Source: Opisthocomus hoazin (lineage: Eukaryota; Chordata; Aves; Opisthocomiformes; Opisthocomidae). From it: a DNA stretch of 64,000 nt. The notes below the pieces were generated by a model, which searched no databases, was not told where the DNA came from, and worked only from the letters and a program-made list of their open reading frames with translations. The translations under genes were made by a program, and so were the position numbers. The stretch is from the NCBI RefSeq assembly GCF_030867145.1, contig NC_134415.1:19384417-19448416 (forward strand), read 5' to 3'. Of this stretch, positions 56,401 to 64,000 are shown piece by piece (positions within the stretch are counted from its first letter, which is position 1; each line of letters begins with the position of its first letter).

Positions 56401-57327
56401 GAGCATGAAATAACTGTTAGACTTTGCAAAGACTACGGAGCAACATAGGCACTCCTTTAAAGAAACTACCACAAGGATAGAAATTCACTGTTAAACTTCA
56501 GGGCATATGTGAGGTATGAATGACTAGCTTAAGACATCTCACAGTTGTCTGTGAGCATCATATAGCATTTTTCAGTTCAAAGCACACCACTGCATAATAA
56601 TTCTTATCCACACTTGAGAAATCCTAGGGAGCTGATACAGCAGAGGCTTCTCTGTTATTTTTTGCTTTCCTCATCAGGAAGAGGCATGAGAGCCTTCCTG
56701 GTGTTTCTTCCTGGTGGCTGCCACAAAACATCCACAGTTCTTCAGGACATGCTGCTCCCATGGAATTAAAAAGCATGTGTCAAAATCCATGCAGAGTTAC
56801 AAACAGGGATTTTGTAAATACGTCAAGGCTGCCACAAAAACAACAGCCTTTAACAGATGAAGAATAAATCAGATCAAGACCAGCCCCTCTAATCAAATTG
56901 GTCTTAAAATCATTAGCATGGAACTAGCCAGGCTGGATAAAAAGCACATGTCAATGCTTTCTTCTTCTATCCCTCCTTACCTTCTGTGTGCTGGAGAAAC
57001 CCTCTTCTCCCTCACCTTATTACCCTCCTCCTTTGCTGTATTTTCTTTGATGTTGTCCAGTTTTTCTGCTTACAACAAAAAGAAAAGAAAAAATGTTCAT
57101 TTAATGTTACTAAACTCATAGTGATGCAATTTTTGGCATTCGCTGTTTGAGCAGTATCTACCAGTATCTAGAGTAATGGTCTGTAGAATACCAGGGAATC
57201 CACCTGATGTCACACATTAAAGCTAAGTTTACATTTACTCTTCCATACTTTTGCACAGCTACAGTACAGAAAGGGCATTAAGAAATGGGTAAAAACCAGA
57301 GGCTGCTATAAGTAGAAAAGGGGATAA
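53451..57327. other. Intergenic DNA upstream of MOCS1
   Basis: No exon, mobile element or RNA gene was recognised. The sequence is AT-rich with only short, unremarkable open frames. Confidence 0.55.
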
Positions 57328-57637
57328 AAGGAAGAAGGAAAAGAAGGGAGGAAGGAAGGAAACAAGGAAGGAGGGAAGGAAGGAAACAAGGATGGAGGGA
57401 AGGAAATAAGGACACAAGGAAGGAAACAAGGAAGGAAACAAGGAAACAAAGAAGGAAACAAAGAAGGAAGGAAACAAAGAAGGAAAGAAGGAAACAAGGA
57501 AGCAAAGAAGGAAGAAAGAAAACAAAGAAGGAAACAAAGAAGGAAGGAAGGAAACAAGGAAGGAAGGAAACAAGGAAGGAAGGAAGGAAGGAAGGAAGGA
57601 AGGAAGGAAGGAAGGAAGGAAGGAAGGAAGGAAGGAG
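57328..57637. repeat. GGAA/AAGG tetranucleotide microsatellite (polypurine tract)
   Basis: About 310 bp of nearly pure purine on the + strand. The left part mixes GAAGGAAACAAGG, AAGGACAC and GAAAGAAG variants. The last 60-70 bp are a pure (GGAA)n array. Long low-complexity Pro/Ser/Phe/Leu frames on the - strand result from the repeat and are not genes. Confidence 0.95.
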
Positions 57638-58439
57638 TTATAGAAGGGTTTTGCTGTGACCTTGACCTTATCATTTATGTGTGACCCTACCCTTCTCGCT
57701 TGGCTTCCTTTTGCATGAAATATCGTCATCACACCTTCAGCATTACACAATTGAGGAACAGGAGCACTTTGTGCCCTCCTGTTTTTTATCTAGGAGTTCT
57801 GTGCAGGACAGCTGCTGACCCTTCGCTTAGCTGCAACAGGATTGCACAGTTCCACCCTTTACGCAATGCTGCTGGTAAACAGGCTGTTTATGAGCTGACT
57901 ACAATAATTTTGCTGGTTTAACTGGCTGCTTGTCATGTTTAATTCCTGAGAACTGTGAGAAGAATTAATATAGTGACACAGAACAACCCCATCTAATAAG
58001 GTTGACATGAACATAACCAACAGAAAGTTTAGACCAAGTCATACATTGTCTTGGCTTAACCTTCTGTGGGCTTATTCTGCTCAGGCAGCTCCAGATGTAG
58101 GTTTGGGGTTAATCTGTTAGCATGCCTACATTTTTTCATATTTGACTGAATTCAGGGACGTGGTAAAAGAAGGTACTTGAGTGTTAGAAAACATCAGGAG
58201 ACTCCTTTTTCAGATGCCCTCCCCTCTCCTCCCATGAGTAACTCCCATTCCTCCTTTCCATGTTAAAGAAATCCTGCTTATCTTTATGGAGTGAAGTTAA
58301 CTTGGTGGTATGTGATGGTACTTTACAGATCAGCAACACCGACACCCCAGGCATAAGGTCAGTGGGATAATTCTCAGACCTGAGAACTCAGCTGTATTTT
58401 GGACAAAACGAATCATGATCTCCCTTTTTCCTTGAAGTG
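57638..58439. other. Spacer between microsatellite and retroelement nest
   Basis: About 800 bp in which I recognise nothing. Confidence 0.5.
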
Positions 58440-59200
58440 CTGGAAGCAGCCTGGGCTGCAATGATCATGTGCTCGTGGAGTTCACAGTCCTGAGGGATAT
58501 GGGAAAGGCAAGAAGTATAGTCAGGACCCTAAATTTAGGAAAGCCAGCTTCCAGCTCTTCAAGAAGTTAGTCAGAAGGACCCCCTGGGAAATGGTCCTCA
58601 GGGACAGGGGGGCAGAACAGAGATGGCAGATCTTCAAGGATGCTTTCCATAGAACGCAGGAGCTCTCGGTCCCCAGGTGCAAGAAGTCAGGCAAGGAAAG
58701 AAAGAAACTGGCATGACTGAGTCGAGACCTGCTGGTTAAACTAAGGGGCAAGAGGGAACTGCACAGACAGTGGAGGCAGGGACAGGTATCTTGGGAAGAA
58801 TATAGGGATGCTGCCTGGTTGTGTAGGGATAAGGTCACGGAGGGCCAAGGCGCAGCTGGAGATGAATTTGGCAAGGGATGGAAAGAATAACAAGAGAGGC
58901 TTCTACAGATATGTCAACCGGAAAAGGAAGATTAAAGAAAGCATTACCCCCCATTATGAGCAACAATGGCAGCCTCGTATTAACAGGTGAGGAGAAAGCT
59001 GAGATACTCCACAACATTTTTGCCTCAGTCTTCACTGGCAGCCTCTCTCCTCACCCCACCGCAGCTGATGGACCGCAAGACAGGGACCAGAGGAGTAAAG
59101 CCCTTCCCTGTAATGGAAGACCAGGTTCAGAACCACCTGAGGAACCTCAACATACACGAGTCTATGGGAACTGACAAGAAGCATCCCAGAGTCCTGAGGG
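58440..59200 (+). mobile_element. Older CR1 ORF2 fragment, interrupted by the - strand CR1
   Basis: The + strand encodes decayed CR1 ORF2 from the end of the endonuclease domain (SLGCNDHVLVEF) through the connector (AKAQLEMNLARDGKNNKRGFY, then ILHNIFASVFTGSLS) to ESMGTDKKHPRVLRE, with stops and frameshifts. It stops exactly where the 3' end of the opposite-strand CR1 begins. This is best explained by insertion of that element into this one. Its remaining 3' part should lie beyond the right window edge. Confidence 0.85.
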
Positions 59201-60714
59201 AATCACAGAATCACAGAATGGTAGGGGTTGGAAGGGACCTCTGTGGGTCACCTAGTCCAACCCCCCTGCCGAAGCAAGGTCACCTACAGCAGGCTGCACA
59301 GGACCTTGTCCAGGCGGGTCTTGAATATCTCCAGAGAAGGAGACTCCACAACATCCCTGGGCAGCCTGTGCCAGTGCTCCGTCACCCTCAGAGCGAAGAA
59401 GTTCTTCCTCATGTTCAGACGGAACTTCCTGTGCTTCAGTTTGTGCCCATTGCCCCTTGTCCTGTCGCTGGGCACTACTGAAAAGAGCTTGGCCCCATCC
59501 TCCTGACACCCACCCTTCAGATATTTGTAAGCATATATTAGGTCCCCTCACAGCCTTCTCTTCTTCAGGCTAAACAAGCCCAGCTCCCTCAACCTCTCCT
59601 CGTAGGAGAGATGTTCCAGTCCCCTCACCATCCTTGTAGCCCTCCGCTGGACTCTCTCCAGTAGCTCTTCATCTTTCTTGAACTGGGGAGCCCAGAACTG
59701 GACACAGTACTCCAGATGAGGCCTCACTAGGGCAGTGTAGAGGGAAAGGAGAACCTCCCTCGACCTACTGGCCACACTCTTCCTGATAGACCCCAGGATG
59801 CCATTGGCCTTCTTGGCAGCCAGGGCACACTGCTGGCTCATGGTTAACCGGTCGTCCACCAGGACACCCAGGTCCCTCTCTGCAGAGCTGCTTTCCAGCA
59901 GGTCCACCCCAAGCCTGTACTGATGCATGGGGTTGTTCCTCCCCATGTGCAGGACCCTGCATTTGCCTTTATTGAACCTCATCAGGTTCCTTTCTGCCCA
60001 GCTCTCCAGCTTATCCAGGTCACGCTGAATGGCAGCACAGCCTTCCGGTGTGTCTACCACTCCTCCCAGTTTGGTGTCATCAGCGAACTTGCTGAGGGTA
60101 CATTCTAACTCTTCATCCAGGTTGTTGATGAAGAAGTTGAACAAGGCTGGGCCCAGTACTGACCCCTGGGGAACACCACTAGTTACCGGCCTCCAACTAG
60201 ACTCAGCGCCGCTGATGACAACCCTCTGAGTTCTGCCATTCAGCCAGTTCTCTATCCACTTCACCGACCACTCATCTAGCCCATACTTCCTGAGCTTCCC
60301 TAGGAGGATGTTATGGGAGACCGTGTCAAAAGCCTTGCTGAAGTCTAGGTAGACAATATCCACGGCTCTCCCTTCATCTACCCAGCCAGTCATGTCATTG
60401 TAGAAAGCTATCAGATTGGTCAGGCATGATTTCCCCTTGGTGAATCCATGCTGACTACTCCTGATAACCTTCTTTTCCTCCACTTGCTTGATGATGGCCT
60501 CCAGGATAAGCTACTCCATCACCTTTCCCGGAATGGAGGTGAGGCTGACCAGCCTGTAGTTCCCTGGGTCCTCCTTCTTGATCTTTTTGAAGATTTGCGT
60601 TACATTGGCCTTTCTGCAGTCCTCGGGCACCTCTCCTGTCCTCCAGGACCTCTCAAAGATGATGGAGAGTGGCTCAGCAACGACATCTGCCAGCTCCCTC
60701 AGCACTCGTGGGTG

Positions 60715-60720
60715 CATTCC
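60715..60720. repeat. Target-site duplication CATTCC (left copy)
   Basis: A perfect match to 61,117-61,122. Removing one copy together with the LTR restores the contiguous CR1 sequence. Confidence 0.88.
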
Positions 60721-61116
60721 TGTTGGAGTGGGAAGCTGGTCTGACAGTAACGATGCGATCCCAATATGGGTAAAATCGTTCTCCTTTATTAGTCAGCAAA
60801 ACAGGGTTTATATAGCAAAACAATTACAGCCTCTGAATGGTTAGTTACCCTTAACCATATATGGGCAAAATTGCTATAACTCACTGCAATTGGTGCAGAG
60901 CTTCATCTCCATGCGGAAGCGATGATAAGGCAGGAAGCGGTGAGGAGGCAGGAAGCGGCAGTGCGGCAGTCCCTCTGCGCCAGCGTTCCGTGTTCGCCAC
61001 TTTACTTTCTCAGCAGTGTTCCGCGTTCACTGCTTACCAGACCTGTCTCCGGTACAAAGCCTGGGTTGCTCAACGGCACCAAATTATGTCTGCTCTCATC
61101 CAAACAGGACTCCACA
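60721..61116 (-). mobile_element. Solo LTR of an endogenous retrovirus, nested in CR1 ORF2
   Basis: A 396-bp element is bounded by TG…CA. The - strand begins TGTGGAGTCC and ends CCACTCCAACA, giving short imperfect inverted termini. It is flanked on both sides by CATTCC. On the - strand it has a TATA box (TATATAAA, 60,814-60,807) and AATAAA only 17 bp further on (60,790-60,785). A poly(A) signal this close to TATA implies a very short R region, as in alpha- and betaretrovirus-like LTRs. With the 6-bp duplication that suggests a class II ERV. No internal retroviral sequence or second LTR is present, so it is the product of LTR-LTR recombination. It cuts CR1 ORF2 between GPDGM and HPRVLREL. Confidence 0.88.
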
Positions 61117-61122
61117 CATTCC
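61117..61122. repeat. Target-site duplication CATTCC (right copy)
   Basis: Partner of 60,715-60,720 on the other side of the solo LTR. Confidence 0.88.
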
Positions 61123-62693
61123 ATCGGGGCCCATGGATTTGTGGGCGTCCAGATCGCTTAAGCGATCCCTCACACAGTCCTCCTTGACCAAGGGAAAGTC
61201 ATCCTCTCTGTAGGCTTCTTCTCTTACCTCCGGGGCCTGGGATTCCTGAGGGCCAGTCTTAGCACTGAAGACTGAAGCAAAGAAGGCATTCAGTAGCTCT
61301 GCCTTCTCCGCATCCTCCGTCACCAGGACACCCGCCTCATTCAGCAGCGGCCCCACATTGTCCCTAGCCTTCCTTTTGCTGCTGATGTAGTTGAAGAAGC
61401 CCTTCTTGTCGTTTTTGACATCCCTTGCCAGCTTCAATTCCAGGTGGGCTTTGGCCTTCCTCGTCACATCCCTGCATGCTCTCACCACATTCCTGTACTC
61501 TTCCCAAGTGGCCTGCCCCTCCTTCCACATTCCATGGACCTTTCTCTTCCACCTGATCTCTGCTAGAATCTCCTTGTTTAACCATGCAGGTCTCCTGCCT
61601 CCTTTGCTAGATTTGTTTCTCAGGCGGATGCACCACTCCTGAGCATGGAGGAAGTGTCATTTAAAGAGCGACCAGCACTCTTGGACGCCCCTGCCTTTGA
61701 GGGCCCTGGCCCACGGGATTCCTCCCAGTAGCTCCTTGAAGAGGCCAAAGTTAGCCCTCCTGAGGTCCAAGGTTTTGACCTTACTTATCACCCTGCTTCC
61801 TGCACGCAGGATCCTGAACTCGACAATTTCATGGTCACTGCAGCCGAGTCTACCTCCGACCTTCACATCCTCCACCAGTCCCTCCTTGTTTGTTAATACA
61901 AGGTCCAGCAGAGTGCCTTTCCTTGTTGGTTCCTCCACCACTTGCATCAGAAAGTTATCATTGATGATCTGTAGGAACCTCCTGGATTGCACCTGCCTAG
62001 CTGTATGGTCTTCCCAGCTGATGTCAGGGTGGTTGAAGTCCCCCATGAGAACCAGAGCCTGTGATTGTGAGGCTGCTTGTAGCTGCCTGTTGAAAGCCTC
62101 ATCAGCCTCCTCCTCCTGGTCAGGTGGCCTGTAGTACACACCCACAGTAATGTCACCCATGTAAGCCTGTCCCTTAATTCTAACCCATAAGCTCTCAACT
62201 CTTTCCTCATTTGCCCCCAGGCCAAGCTCAATGCATTCCAGTTGCTCCCTCACATATAGAGCAACTCCACCACCTCTCCTTATTGGCCTGTCTTTCCTAA
62301 AGAGTCTGTAGCCATCCATGACAGAATGCCAGTCATGCGAGTTGTCCCACCACGTTTCTGTGATGGCAACCAAGTCGTAGCCGTCCTGCTGTATAATGGC
62401 TTCCAGCTCCTCCTGTTTATTGCCCATGCTACGTGCGTTGGTATAGACACACTTGAGCTGGGCTGTCAATCTCACCCCTGACCCTGGCACGCCAAGCCTG
62501 GGCTCGTCCCTAGTGAGCTGGGCGATGTCCCCTTCCCCCTTTGAACCTAGTTTAAAGCCCTCTCAATGAGCCCCGCCAGCTTGTGGCCAAGAATCCTTTT
62601 TCCCCTTTGAGACAGCTGCGATCCGCCTGGCGCCAGCAGGCCCGGTGCTGTGTACACCTCCCTGTGATCAAAGAAGCCAAAATTTGACCCATG

Positions 62694-63639
62694 TCACCAG
62701 TCCGTGAGCCATCTGTTAACCAAGTGAGTTTTCCTGCCCCTTTCAGTGCTGTCCCCTGCCACTGAAGGGATGGAGGAAAACACCACCTGCGCCCCTGATC
62801 CCTCAACCAGTCGCCCCAGTGCCCTGAAGTCCCTTTTGATGGCCTTGGGACTTCTCTCTGCTACCTCGTCCCCGCCAACCTGCATTACCAAGAGGGGGTA
62901 ATAATCAGAGGGCCTCATCAGACCAGGGAGTTTCTTAGCAACATCCCTAACCAGGGCCCCAGGGAGGCAGCAGACTTCCCTGTGGGATGGGTCCGGTCGG
63001 CAGATCGGGCCCTCTGTTCCCCTCAGAAGGGAATCACCTACGACAATGACCCTCCTGTTTTTCTTAGTTGAGGCAGTTGTAATACGTGGGGCTGTCTGAC
63101 TCGTCGTGGGCAACCCCGTCGATGAAGCTTCACCTACACCCACTTCCTCTGTGGCCTGTCCCTCACATTCCAGAGCCCCGTATCTGTTGCTTAAGGGCAA
63201 CTGGGCAGGTGAGGGAGGCCGGGGGGAGATTCGCTTGCCCCCCCCTACCAGGTACCCGTTTCCATTTCCCCCCATCTCTTAGGCCCCCTCTTTCTGCTCG
63301 GTGGCAAGAGGGTTGGGGTTTCTCTGTTTTTCGTGGAGCCGCCTCCTGCTGCCTCTGCCTCAGGGAGGGCAGGGAGCGGCTCCACCCGTCGATCTCTCTC
63401 TCACACTCTCGGATGCTCCTCAACCTCTCCACTTCCTCTTTCAGCTCTGCCACCAGGCTGAGCAGATCATTTACCTGGTCGCACCGAACACAGCCATTGT
63501 CTCTGCTGTCCTCCAGTATGAGTGCCAGGCTCAGGCACTCCCTGCAGCCAGAGACCTGGACACCTGCGTTCTTGCGTGGGGCCTCCGCCTGGGTCCCCAC
63601 ACTCCTTCTAGCAAGAGCTTTACCACGGGTGGTAACCAT
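62694..63639 (-). pseudogene. CR1 ORF1: zinc-finger-like, coiled coil and SGNH esterase, one frameshift
   Basis: The likely start is ATG 63,639-63,637 (MVTTRGKALARR). An N-terminal C-x2-C-x14-C-x2-C cluster (CREC…CVRC) is followed by a short heptad-like coiled coil (VNDLLSLVAELKEEVERL). After a basic, proline-rich linker comes an SGNH-hydrolase-like domain opening with RVIVVGDSLLRG, whose GDS holds the expected nucleophile serine, and including LVMQVGGDE. CR1 ORF1 proteins are thought to bind the element RNA. The reading frame changes at an 8-G run (63,238-63,245); seven G would keep one frame. A one-base insertion or a sequencing error there is the simplest explanation. Confidence 0.85.
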
Positions 63640-64000
63640 TGCTAGAATATCTCCTGGATAGGCGATGCCCACTACTTGAGTTGCCAGGAGGGGCGGCTGC
63701 ACCCTGCCTGTCGCCTTGCCTGCTCGCCCTGCCCGCGCGAACCGCCGCACAAACTGCAGCGCCGCTCCCGGGCTGCTGCGCCGCCTCTGTTTGCCGGCTC
63801 TGGTCGCCCGCGCTCCCTGGGGGCTGCTCTTATCCCTGAGGGAGTTTGGCCGCTGTCACACTCGACTCCGCCCCCGCTGAGTCAGAGCTGCCGCTCGTTG
63901 GCACCTCCCGCTTTCCCGCTCGTGGGGGGGTGGGGGCTGGGGTCTCCTCTCTCTCTCGGCGCTTTTTGTCGCCTCGCCGCTGCGGTTTTTGCCACTGGAG
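63640..64000 (-). promoter_or_regulatory. CR1 5' UTR / internal promoter region
   Basis: GC-rich, CpG-containing DNA ahead of CR1 ORF1, with a GGGGGCGGAG Sp1-type box near 63,870 and a TGACTCAG AP-1-like site at about 63,879-63,886 (CTGAGTCA on the + strand). Such regions act as the internal promoter of full-length CR1 copies. It runs off the window. Confidence 0.6.

Larger units (their letters stand above)
59284..62562 (-). pseudogene. CR1 ORF2: AP endonuclease + reverse transcriptase, three stops and an LTR insert
   Basis: ORF2 nicks target DNA and copies the element RNA onto it. The endonuclease domain keeps TNARS, ITETWW, GDFNHPDISW and CSDHEIVEF. The reverse transcriptase keeps [47 protein letters not shown] and the catalytic FADD. 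The whole reading frame is continuous in one phase apart from TGA at 61,659-61,657, TAG at 60,513-60,511 and TGA at 59,550-59,548. The solo LTR with its duplicated target adds 402 bp, a multiple of three, but brings its own stop. The natural end is TAG at 59,286-59,284. The open frame begins after TGA 62,565-62,563; the true start codon is not certain. The copy is dead but relatively young. Confidence 0.9.
59201..64000 (-). mobile_element. Nearly full-length CR1 LINE (5' end beyond window)
   Basis: The - strand carries, in order, a GC-rich 5' UTR (from beyond 64,000 to about 63,640), ORF1, a short spacer, ORF2, and a 3' UTR ending at about 59,204 in CACAGAAT repeats (+ strand view). At more than 4.4 kb without the nested LTR it is close to full CR1 length, whereas most avian CR1 copies are truncated to a few hundred bases. 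Decay is limited to one frameshift in ORF1, three nonsense codons in ORF2, and a solo LTR insertion. Confidence 0.93.

Noticed and set aside
57259..57750. Repetitive Pro/Ser/Phe/Leu frames on the - strand
   Set aside because: They are direct translations of the GGAA microsatellite.

Overview
The window is vertebrate nuclear DNA, almost certainly from a bird. It has short coding exons with GT-AG introns, one CpG-island promoter, and several CR1 LINEs of avian type whose 3' ends carry the 8-bp CACAGAAT/ATTCTRTG repeat. No bacterial operon, rRNA, tRNA or CRISPR array was seen.

Layout. Positions 1-1066 hold the end of DAAM2 on the + strand: a piece of its last intron and the terminal coding exon. 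A long presumed 3' UTR follows, possibly to about 7.1 kb. From about 7.1 to 19.7 kb lies intergenic DNA with one 5'-truncated CR1 (11,968-12,345). From 22,268 to 53,081 on the - strand lies the whole coding part of MOCS1, in 11 exons that I could join in frame with consensus splice sites. The first ten exons encode MOCS1A, the radical-SAM GTP 3',8-cyclase. The last encodes a linker plus MOCS1B, the MoaC-type cyclic pyranopterin monophosphate synthase. The two genes are therefore tail to tail, as in mammals. The MOCS1 promoter is a CpG island (about 52.4-53.45 kb) with a ZNF143/THAP11-type element and a CCAAT box just upstream of the start codon. MOCS1 introns contain two CR1 copies, a C-rich minisatellite and an isolated perfect NRF1-type palindrome.

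From 53.2 to 57.3 kb upstream of MOCS1 nothing genic is visible. A polypurine GGAA microsatellite of about 310 bp follows. The right end is a stack of mobile elements: an old + strand CR1 ORF2 fragment (58.44-59.20 kb) is interrupted by a nearly full-length - strand CR1 (59.2 kb to beyond the window end). That CR1 in turn carries a 396-bp solo LTR with a perfect 6-bp target-site duplication. It keeps its ORF1 zinc-finger and SGNH-esterase regions, and an ORF2 endonuclease plus reverse transcriptase held in one frame with only three nonsense codons.

How the genes work. MOCS1A and MOCS1B carry out the first step of molybdenum cofactor synthesis, GTP to cPMP, in mitochondria. The last three exons keep the alternative-splicing logic known from mammals. 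One form ends MOCS1A in the catalytic Gly-Gly. Two others remove the stop and fuse MOCS1A to MOCS1B, and the phases of all junctions fit. I found no undescribed protein-coding system. The most notable items are this splice switch, the three-layer retroelement nest, and a 130-bp insert with 20-bp direct repeats inside another CR1.
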